Source: CAUZEO01 sp963578625
GTDB lineage: Bacteria; Verrucomicrobiota; Kiritimatiellia; SLOV01
Assembly (NCBI GenBank): GCA_963578625.1
Contig: CAUZEO010000119.1
Location: 1 to 13,764, forward strand
DNA length: 13,764 bases
Reading direction: 5' to 3'
The notes beneath the pieces were generated by a model. It worked only from the letters and a program-made list of their open reading frames with translations, was not told where the DNA came from and did not search any database. A program made the position numbers and the translations under genes. Position 1 is the first letter of the stretch; the number at the start of each line of letters is the position of its first letter. Positions 1-5,788 of this stretch are shown here, one piece after another.

Positions 1-1609
1 CGTGACGCTCCATCTGCTTGAGCATCCATGCCTTCTGAAAGAATGCATCGTCGGGGGTGTCGAATTCGGGCGTGCCTTCAGGATAGGTCCGGATGACTTC
101 GTCGATCGTCGCGACCGCTTCATCGAAAGCGCTTACTCCTGCTTCCGAAAGAGCCTTGAAATATAAAAGGTTCGGGCGAAACCGGGATTTGGGAAAGGCC
201 GTGAGCGCGGCGTCGGCCGCAGCGAGCGACTCTTCGTACCGGTCCAGGTAGTACAGGGCTGTCACCTGCCATCTCGTCGCCTCTTCGATGCCATCGCCTT
301 TCGGATACTCTTCGAGGTTCTTGCTGAACTGGGCCAGCGCTTCATCAAACCTTCCTTCCAGAAGAAAGATCTGGCCGATGCCGATCCCAGCCATTTGTGC
401 AATCACGACGTCATTGCCGAAGACTTCCTGAAGGGCTAAGAACTCTCGGAGCCCATCATCCCCTTTCGCCTGATCAAGATAAGCACTCACGATGAGATAC
501 CAGGCCTGCTGCCGCTGCTCTCCCTTGGTAAAATCAACCAGGTGGCGGGCGACCGTGCGCGCCTCATCCTGTCTTCCGAGGGTCATGTACGCCTCGGCGA
601 TTTTGAAATAGGCGGCAATGGCCCACCCCGGCGATTCGTCCACCCGGCGATACTCACTTTGGTAACGCCCCAGATGAAGGTCCGCGACCCGGGTGCTGGA
701 TCCTTGAGTCATCTGCGCGTGCCGCTCTTCGCGCAGCCGCGCCAGCCGGGACTTCAGCGACTTCAGCAGATACTCCCGCGAAGGGATTTGCTGGTAGAGG
801 TTTATCGCCTCCCGATACGCACCGGCCTCAAACCAGGTTTCCGCGGCCGAAAACATTCCGCTCGCCGCAAGCGCCTGGCTACCGCCTTCCGCGATCACCT
901 TCTCAAACAGGGAACGAGCTTCATCGAGGTACTGCCGGGCCCGTTCCCGGTCGCCGACCCGGGTTCGCTCAACGCCCCGCATCGCGTATACACTGGCGAG
1001 TAGAAAGGTAGCCTCCTCGGCAATGGGCGAAAGTTGATGAATGTTGATTACGATATCGAGATCCCTCGCCGCCGCATCGAGATCTCCTTTCAAAAAGTAG
1101 GCGGCGCCGCGGCCGTAGAGCGATTCCGGAATGTTGTCTTTGTGCTTGTTGTCCTGCTGAAATTTCGTGTGCATGGAGATGGCTCGATCGATCAGTTTCT
1201 CCCTCTCCGGGTCCCCCACCGGCAACGCCTCCGCCAGTCGGGTGGAGACCTCGGCCATCATGAAGCGGGACTGCTGGCGGATCGCCTCGCTCGGGGCGCG
1301 ATTTCCGGTGAGGCTCTCGAACAGCGGGACTGCATCCTGGTACCTGCCGACCATGTAATACGCCCAGGCAAGATCGAATCGCACGCCAAAGATCCCCTCG
1401 AAGGTCTCCCCCTGCTCAACGAGCTTCTCGAAGTACTGTACGGCTTTTTCGAATTGACCTGCGTTCAGGGAATCTTCGCCGAGCTCCGCCAACTCCTCGT
1501 TCGTCGCCGCCCATCCGCTCCTGGCCGCCGGCCCGAGAAACGTCAACAGGAGGCACGGCAAAAGGATATACAGCCCTCCAAGTTTACAATGCAGTTTTCT
1601 TACCTTCAT
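1..1609 (-). CDS. Secreted tetratricopeptide-repeat (TPR) protein, C-terminus beyond window
   Basis: The reverse strand is open from an ATG at 1609 to the window edge, giving 536 codons without a stop; the C-terminus is missing. Residues 1-35 form a signal peptide: basic start (MKVRKLHCK), a hydrophobic core at 11-27, and a likely cleavage near SGWA-A at 34/35. The rest is helical repeats of TPR type with clear units, for example at 40-65 (AGQFEKAVQYFEKLVE), 78-102, 165-193 (KGDLDAAARDLD), 250-280, 332-360, 410-440 (EGRFDEALAQF) and 450-480. TPR arrays are protein-protein scaffolds; the signal peptide places this one in the periplasm or envelope. An AGG lies 7 bases before the ATG. It is divergent from the next TPR gene and the ExbB/ExbD cluster, with about 90 bases between them, so it is probably co-regulated with that system. 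Its partner is unknown; it could resemble YbgF/CpoB-like or BamD-like repeat proteins, but I see no diagnostic domain. Confidence 0.9.
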   Translation of the reverse strand, partial: MKVRKLHCKLGGLYILLPCLLLTFLGPAARSGWAATNEELAELGEDSLNAGQFEKAVQYFEKLVEQGETFEGIFGVRFDLAWAYYMVGRYQDAVPLFESLTGNRAPSEAIRQQSRFMMAEVSTRLAEALPVGDPEREKLIDRAISMHTKFQQDNKHKDNIPESLYGRGAAYFLKGDLDAAARDLDIVINIHQLSPIAEEATFLLASVYAMRGVERTRVGDRERARQYLDEARSLFEKVIAEGGSQALAASGMFSAAETWFEAGAYREAINLYQQIPSREYLLKSLKSRLARLREERHAQMTQGSSTRVADLHLGRYQSEYRRVDESPGWAIAAYFKIAEAYMTLGRQDEARTVARHLVDFTKGEQRQQAWYLIVSAYLDQAKGDDGLREFLALQEVFGNDVVIAQMAGIGIGQIFLLEGRFDEALAQFSKNLEEYPKGDGIEEATRWQVTALYYLDRYEESLAAADAALTAFPKSRFRPNLLYFKALSEAGVSAFDEAVATIDEVIRTYPEGTPEFDTPDDAFFQKAWMLKQMERH

Positions 1610-1699
1610 ACACGGACCTGTCTTCCTGATGTTTGACGAGACGTCTACTCAGCCTGTACCTTACCCCGCATGCCAGATCCAGTCTATTGTCTCGAAACG
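1610..1699. promoter_or_regulatory. Short divergent intergenic region, presumed back-to-back promoters
   Basis: The leftward TPR gene and the rightward TPR-exb cluster start here from opposite strands, so promoters for both must lie in this stretch or overlap the gene starts. A TTGACG at 1633-1638 on the plus strand resembles a -35 box, but no good -10 follows at the usual spacing (only GTACCT/TACCTT near 1656-1662). I see no convincing operator palindrome. The assignment rests on gene layout more than on motifs. Confidence 0.35.
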
Positions 1700-2563
1700 A
1701 TGCGGCAGGGATCGTTATCGTCCAGGAGCCGTTTTCTCATCGCGGCGATCCTCCTGATTCTGGCGGCGGGACCCTCCGTACAGGCTGTCGACATCCTGCA
1801 AACTTCGAGGACGACGTACCGCGGGAAGGTTTTGAAAGCCGATGCGGATACGGTGCTGATTGATCTCGAAACCGGGAATCGGATCGGCGTGCCCCGCGCA
1901 TCCATCATGCGTTCCCGTGTGGAGCCAAATGCGGAGGTTCTCAAGGGCACGAAGCTCTTTGAGAAAGGCGAAGCCGCGGCAGCCTACGCACAGCTTGCGA
2001 AATCGGCTCCCCGTTACTACGGACTGGACGCGGATTGGGCGGTGCGCGGCGCAATCCAGTACGGGCAGGCGGCAATTGAACTCAAAAAGTTTGACGAGGC
2101 GGAGAAAATTTTTCGCACCGTAGAAAAACTGAACCCGAAGCACACGCTGATTATGGGCGCCTACCTGGGACGCGCCCAGGTTCGCCTCGCCCAGGAAGAG
2201 TACGAATCGGCCTTCAAGGCATTCACAACCCTGGCGCAACGATTTGGAAGCATACTGAAGCCACCTCCGCTACAGATGAGAATAGCGGCCGACCTGCATC
2301 TCGGGATGGGAAAAGCGGCGGAAGGCCTCTCCAGGTGGGACGAAGCGCTGGAGGCGTACCTGAAAGTTGTCACCCTCTATCCGGCGGAAGACGTGTACGA
2401 GGAGGCGCTCTTTCGAAGTGCGTCGCTACGCGTGAAACTGGGAGAAAACGACACGGCTGCCGCCACGCTGACTGAGTTGATAGAGGATTTTCCGGACAGT
2501 GAGTACCGGGCAAATGCAACGAAGCTCCGACGACATCTTGAAAACCGAACAAGCGCCGAGTAA
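1700..2563 (+). CDS. Secreted protein with N-terminal small beta domain and C-terminal TPR repeats
   Basis: This is a 287-residue exported protein. From the ATG at 1700 the N-terminus is basic (SSRSR), followed by a hydrophobic stretch at 12-25 and a signal-peptidase site near VQA-V at 29/30. Residues 30-75 (TYRGKVLKADADTVLIDL, then RIGVPRASI) look like a small SH3/Lsm-like beta barrel of the kind often found ahead of TPRs in PVC proteins; this is by resemblance only. Residues 85-280 are TPR-like helices, for example KKFDEAEKIFRTVEKLNP at 129-146, EEYESAFKAFTTLAQRF and SRWDEALEAYLKVVTLYP at 211-228. An upstream in-frame ATG at 1670 would add ten residues before the signal peptide. Neither start has a good Shine-Dalgarno, and 1700 gives the more normal signal peptide. 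The gene ends 25 bases before exbB and is probably the first gene of that operon. Confidence 0.85.
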   Translation: MRQGSLSSRSRFLIAAILLILAAGPSVQAVDILQTSRTTYRGKVLKADADTVLIDLETGNRIGVPRASIMRSRVEPNAEVLKGTKLFEKGEAAAAYAQLAKSAPRYYGLDADWAVRGAIQYGQAAIELKKFDEAEKIFRTVEKLNPKHTLIMGAYLGRAQVRLAQEEYESAFKAFTTLAQRFGSILKPPPLQMRIAADLHLGMGKAAEGLSRWDEALEAYLKVVTLYPAEDVYEEALFRSASLRVKLGENDTAAATLTELIEDFPDSEYRANATKLRRHLENRTSAE

Positions 2564-2575
2564 GTAAATGCGGGC

Positions 2576-2581
2576 GAGGAG
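2576..2581 (+). promoter_or_regulatory. Ribosome binding site that sets the exbB start
   Basis: GAGGAG lies 7 bases before the ATG at 2589. This favours 2589 over the in-frame ATG at 2568, which would place the binding site inside the coding region. Confidence 0.75.
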
Positions 2582-2588
2582 AAAAGCG

Positions 2589-3560
2589 ATGACGAGAATG
2601 AAATGTACGTTCCTGATTTATGCGGCCCTGGCCGCCGCAATCCTGTTGCCGGATCTGCTCCCGGCCCCACTGCAGCCCCTCGGAGGCGCCACTGCTTTTG
2701 CGCAGGAAGTGGAAGAGGCGGCGGCGGGAAAACCCTCGAAGCCCAACCCGGACAAAAATCGAACGTTAATTGACATGGTCCAGGTGGGCGGCCTGATCAT
2801 GGTCCCGATCGGTCTATGCTCCGTGTGGATGCTGGCGCTCCTGGTTGAGCTGATCTTGAAACTCAGAAATCCCGTAGTCTGCCCACCGGAGTCTACCCAG
2901 ACACTGCGGGACCATCTGGGCAATGGCGATTTCATGGCGGCCTGGCAGCACAGTTCGGAGAATCCCAGCATGCTTTGCACGGTGATGCAGCGCGCGCTGC
3001 GGAAACTGTCGCGTGGCCAGGATGCCGTCGAAATTGAAGCGTCCGAAGCGCTCATGGACGTGAATAACGTCTACAGAACAAAAATCAGCTATCTCAGCGT
3101 GGTGGCGGGCGTCGCGCCCATGCTTGGGTTGCTGGGAACCGTCTCCGGCATGATCAAGGCCTTTGACAAGATGGGGCACGAAGGCGCGATCGGGGATCCG
3201 GCCAAGCTCGCCGGGGACATCGGGGAGGCGCTGGTAACCACGTTTTCCGGACTGTTGGTGGCCATACCCGCCATGATCGTTTTTTACGTCATGACCAATC
3301 GCCTGAAAAAGATCCTCACCTATGTCCAGGAGCAGTTCACCAGTTTGATGGAAGACCTGAACTACAACAAAGTGCCGGCAGATCTTGTTTTGGGAGGTTC
3401 CGCGGTAACGACCGCCGGAATCAGCGCCGGCTCCGCAGTTCCGCACGCCAAGCCGAAGGCGTCATCCTCGGAGACCGTTCCCTGCCCGTCCTGTAGCCGG
3501 GATGTAAAGGTTGGCTCGAGTGCCTGCGCCTCATGTGGCCAGGAACTGGACTGGAGCTGA
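2589..3560 (+). CDS. exbB: ExbB/TolQ/MotA-family proton channel protein with C-terminal zinc ribbon
   Basis: This is a 323-residue inner-membrane motor subunit; in the family, ExbB and ExbD form a proton channel that powers a TonB- or TolA-like partner. Residues 1-38 are a signal peptide or extra helix with a possible AFA-Q cleavage site. Core helices lie near 66-91, 168-188 and 214-236. The family signature is clear: VAPMLGLLGTVSGMIKAF (174-191) and EALVTTFSGLLVAIPA (213-228), with the channel threonines T184 and T217/T218. The long loop 92-167 is cytoplasmic. After a low-complexity Ala/Ser/Lys linker (270-296) comes C299-x2-C302-x10-C313-x2-C316, a zinc-ribbon pattern not part of standard ExbB and predicted to lie in the cytosol. 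A strong Shine-Dalgarno fixes the start. The exbD gene follows after 7 bases. Family identity is near certain; the role of the ribbon is unknown. Confidence 0.95.
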   Translation: MTRMKCTFLIYAALAAAILLPDLLPAPLQPLGGATAFAQEVEEAAAGKPSKPNPDKNRTLIDMVQVGGLIMVPIGLCSVWMLALLVELILKLRNPVVCPPESTQTLRDHLGNGDFMAAWQHSSENPSMLCTVMQRALRKLSRGQDAVEIEASEALMDVNNVYRTKISYLSVVAGVAPMLGLLGTVSGMIKAFDKMGHEGAIGDPAKLAGDIGEALVTTFSGLLVAIPAMIVFYVMTNRLKKILTYVQEQFTSLMEDLNYNKVPADLVLGGSAVTTAGISAGSAVPHAKPKASSSETVPCPSCSRDVKVGSSACASCGQELDWS

Positions 3561-3567
3561 GCACATC

Positions 3568-4056
3568 ATGAGCAGCGAACAGAAGAAAAAGAAGAAGATC
3601 AACTTCTTCGCGGAAGATACCGAGTTGGACATGCCCATGTCCCAAATGATCGACTGCGTCTTTCTTCTGCTGATTTTTTTCATGTCAGTAAGTACCATCG
3701 ACGACGCGCGATACAGCAAAAAAGTCGAGCTCCCGGTCGCGGAGAACGCGGCGGCGGAGGAAGACGAATCCAATCGAGCGGTCATCGATCTGGAGTGGAA
3801 TGAATCCGGGTACAGCGCGGTGATTCGGATGAGCGGTCAGTTCTACTTCGAGCCGGGAGAACTGGTTCCCCTGCTCGAGAAATTCGGGCGGGAGCATCCG
3901 GCGGAAGGCCGTGTTGTCATCCGCGCTGACCGGAATGTCCCCTACGAATTCACGCAGGAAATCATGTCCGCGGTAGCGGACTCGAATATTCCCAGTGTTT
4001 TGTTTTCGACGCTGGAAACCGAAATCCCAGCGTCCATCCCGACCGGAGGAGGCTGA
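3568..4056 (+). CDS. exbD: ExbD-family biopolymer transport protein, first copy
   Basis: This is a 162-residue protein with the ExbD plan: a lysine-rich cytoplasmic N-terminus (KKKKK at 6-10), one membrane helix at about 27-43, and a periplasmic domain of about 115 residues. The aspartate that carries protons in ExbD/TolR is D29 in QMIDCVFLLLIFFM. In the family, a pair of ExbD helices sits inside the ExbB ring and couples proton flow to movement of a TonB-like protein. The periplasmic part has the usual pattern, including VVIRADRNVPYEFTQEIMSAV at about 116-136. The start at 3568 is chosen because the upstream alternative (3511) would overlap the end of exbB and add a non-family leader; only a weak GGAG lies upstream. 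It ends three bases before the second exbD, consistent with coupled translation. Confidence 0.93.
   Translation: MSSEQKKKKKINFFAEDTELDMPMSQMIDCVFLLLIFFMSVSTIDDARYSKKVELPVAENAAAEEDESNRAVIDLEWNESGYSAVIRMSGQFYFEPGELVPLLEKFGREHPAEGRVVIRADRNVPYEFTQEIMSAVADSNIPSVLFSTLETEIPASIPTGGG
4045..4052 (+). promoter_or_regulatory. Strong ribosome binding site for the second exbD, inside the first
   Basis: GGAGGAGG encodes the last glycines of the upstream ExbD and sits 7 bases before the ATG at 4060. It supports both the start and translational coupling of the two exbD genes. Confidence 0.75.
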
Positions 4057-4059
4057 TCC

Positions 4060-4485
4060 ATGCGTGTCAATCTGGACGAAGATCAGAAGCTGGACATTCC
4101 AATGGGTCCGATGATCGATTGCGTCTTTCTCCTGCTCCTGTACTTCATGGTCGCGTCGCAGATCCGCATCCAGGAAATCTACCTGGGAATGAACCTGCCG
4201 TCCTCCGCGGTGTCAGAACAGAAGAAGGCGCTGCCGGCGGAACTGACAATCGCCATACTCGATTCCGGAAATGTCCTCTGCAACCAACTTCCGGTGGGCG
4301 GGACCGACGACCGCAATTTGCAGGACCTCAGAAGCAAACTCTCGAAGGTGATCGACCTTTTCGGTGAAGATCAACCGGTTGTGGTACATCCGCAACCTCA
4401 GGTTCGACACCAGCGAATCATTGATGTACTGAACGCTTGCGCCGCAAGCGGCGTGAAAAATTTATCTTTCTTCGCCAACCAGTAA
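4060..4485 (+). CDS. exbD: ExbD-family biopolymer transport protein, second copy
   Basis: This is a 141-residue ExbD/TolR-type protein, shorter than its neighbour. The cytoplasmic N-terminus is brief and acidic (NLDEDQKLD) instead of lysine-rich. The helix at 17-35 holds the essential aspartate D20 in PMIDCVFLLLLYFM, with the same Asp-Cys pair as the first copy. The periplasmic part includes PVVVHPQPQVRHQRIIDVL at 106-124, matching the family's central strand-helix segment. The two proteins share the membrane helix but differ strongly outside it, which fits an old duplication and possibly a mixed ExbD pair in one channel. The next gene starts 29 bases downstream. Confidence 0.93.
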   Translation: MRVNLDEDQKLDIPMGPMIDCVFLLLLYFMVASQIRIQEIYLGMNLPSSAVSEQKKALPAELTIAILDSGNVLCNQLPVGGTDDRNLQDLRSKLSKVIDLFGEDQPVVVHPQPQVRHQRIIDVLNACAASGVKNLSFFANQ

Positions 4486-4514
4486 GGTTTTCATCCCATG
4501 ACAGAGATGCCACC

Positions 4515-5750
4515 GTGAAGCTCCCTAATGTCGACCGATATCTCGCGCGCCGACCGGAGAACAACCGGGGGATTTGGCGTCTCGTTGGCGCGGTGCTTAG
4601 CTCTCGGTTCTTTATGCTGGCTCTGCTCGTCCACCTCCTGTTGTTCCTGCTTTGGGGCGGCAGCGTGATCATGACATATCTTCCGCGCGCGGAGATCTTC
4701 GAACCGAACCAGGCCCTTCTCGTCCTGCCGCCCCCAACGCCGCCTCCCCCGCCCACCAAGCAGGTGGAGGCAGAAACGAAAGAAGTACGCGTCACCGTCG
4801 AGCCAAAAACCCAGGTCCGGCGGCTCACCGTCGACCGGCCTTCAGATTTCGTTAAAACACCCAGCCCGCGAATCACCCAGCAGCCGCGAATTAAGGACTT
4901 CAAAGTCAAAACGGATCTGAGCCGCCAGATCGCCGACGCGAAGCGGGCGCGGTACACCGCGGTGAAAAACTTTCAGGCGGGTTGGGGGGTCAAGGGCCGG
5001 GGACGGAACACCAAGGCAAGTTTCACGATCTTCAAAGCGAAGTACCAGGACGGGGACTGGAACTGCAACCCCAACGATGTGCCGAATCTACTGTTCCAAA
5101 TTCGCAAGTGGTCGAAGGACAGGCTGCAGGCAAACGAGCACACCGAGATTCTGGATGTGGGCACCGAACAACTCTTCGAAATCAAACCGCCGTTCGTCTA
5201 CCTCACCGGGCACAAGGATTTCACGCTGACGGAGACCGAGGTCAACAACCTCCGGGAGTATCTCATGCTGGGAGGCTGCGTGTGGGCGGACAGCGCGCTG
5301 GCGGGCAGAAGATCACGATTCGACGTGGCATTCCGCCGTGAAATGAAGCGGGTCCTGCCGGACCGGGATTTTGAGGAGATTCCGGACGGTCACGAGATGT
5401 TCGATACGTTTTTCCCGCAAATCGGTCTGCCCTCCGGAATGAACTTTTACCAGGAGCCGGCGGAGATGATTAACATTGGGGATGAACTTGCCGTCCTCTA
5501 CACCCTCAACGGGTACGGCCACTTCTGGGAGGCCAAACTGGACGATCACAACGATGTGGACACCCGGTTGGTGAACCTTGGAGGAACCAACTGGGGGCAC
5601 ACCTATGGGCCGCATTGGGCAGGACAATACAGCGGCGTGGTGTTTCGAAATTACGACAACGAACACGTAAAAGATTCCTACCGGTTCGGCGTCAATGTCG
5701 TGGTGCATCTGCTGGTTCGGTACCAGGACAAGTTCATAATGGCGAAATAG
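4515..5750 (+). CDS. TonB-like membrane anchor and Pro-rich linker fused to a DUF4159 domain
   Basis: This is a 411-residue bitopic protein. The N-terminus is basic; one helix spans about 31-55 and contains H40 (FMLALLVHLLLFLLW), recalling the His in the TonB helix that is needed for contact with ExbB/ExbD. A proline run follows at 72-80 (PPPTPPPPP), then a Val/Thr/Lys-rich periplasmic stretch to about 165. Residues 168-411 match DUF4159: YQDGDWNCNPNDVPNLL at 177-193, PPFVYLTGHKDFTLTETEV (225-243), LREYLMLGGCVWADS (246-260) and a C-terminal FGVNVVVHLLV (391-401). There is no TonB C-terminal domain. The GTG at 4515 is chosen because the longer TTG-initiated frame from 4437 overlaps exbD and adds 26 residues ahead of the basic leader; the ribosome site is weak. 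The position after exbB-exbD-exbD suggests this is the force-transmitting partner. DUF4159 has no established activity that I can cite. Confidence 0.88.
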   Translation: MKLPNVDRYLARRPENNRGIWRLVGAVLSSRFFMLALLVHLLLFLLWGGSVIMTYLPRAEIFEPNQALLVLPPPTPPPPPTKQVEAETKEVRVTVEPKTQVRRLTVDRPSDFVKTPSPRITQQPRIKDFKVKTDLSRQIADAKRARYTAVKNFQAGWGVKGRGRNTKASFTIFKAKYQDGDWNCNPNDVPNLLFQIRKWSKDRLQANEHTEILDVGTEQLFEIKPPFVYLTGHKDFTLTETEVNNLREYLMLGGCVWADSALAGRRSRFDVAFRREMKRVLPDRDFEEIPDGHEMFDTFFPQIGLPSGMNFYQEPAEMINIGDELAVLYTLNGYGHFWEAKLDDHNDVDTRLVNLGGTNWGHTYGPHWAGQYSGVVFRNYDNEHVKDSYRFGVNVVVHLLVRYQDKFIMAK

Positions 5751-5757
5751 GATGGGC

Positions 5758-5774
5758 GGATTTTGTTGAAATCC
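5758..5774 (+). other. Small stem-loop between the DUF4159 gene and the FG-GAP gene
   Basis: GGATTT and AAATCC form a perfect 6-bp stem around a 5-base loop, in the 38-base gap just before the last gene of the cluster. No T-run follows, so it is not a typical terminator. It could tune expression of the last gene or be chance. Confidence 0.3.
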
Positions 5775-5788
5775 ATGCATTGTTGCAG

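Noticed and set aside
542..1636. Plus-strand open frames of 153 and 200 residues
   Set aside because: They lie opposite the continuous minus-strand TPR frame, which has a signal peptide and clear repeats; these are antisense shadows with no family features.
4435..4449. Perfect 6-bp hairpin GCTTGC/GCAAGC
   Set aside because: It lies inside exbD coding sequence, is short, and has no T-run or regulatory setting; probably chance.
4437..4514. Longer start (TTG) for the DUF4159 fusion
   Set aside because: It would overlap the second exbD by 49 bases and add a leader of no known type; the GTG at 4515 gives a normal TonB-like N-terminus.
5615..5788. Longer start for the FG-GAP protein
   Set aside because: It overlaps the DUF4159 gene by more than 130 bases and would bury the signal peptide that begins at 5789.
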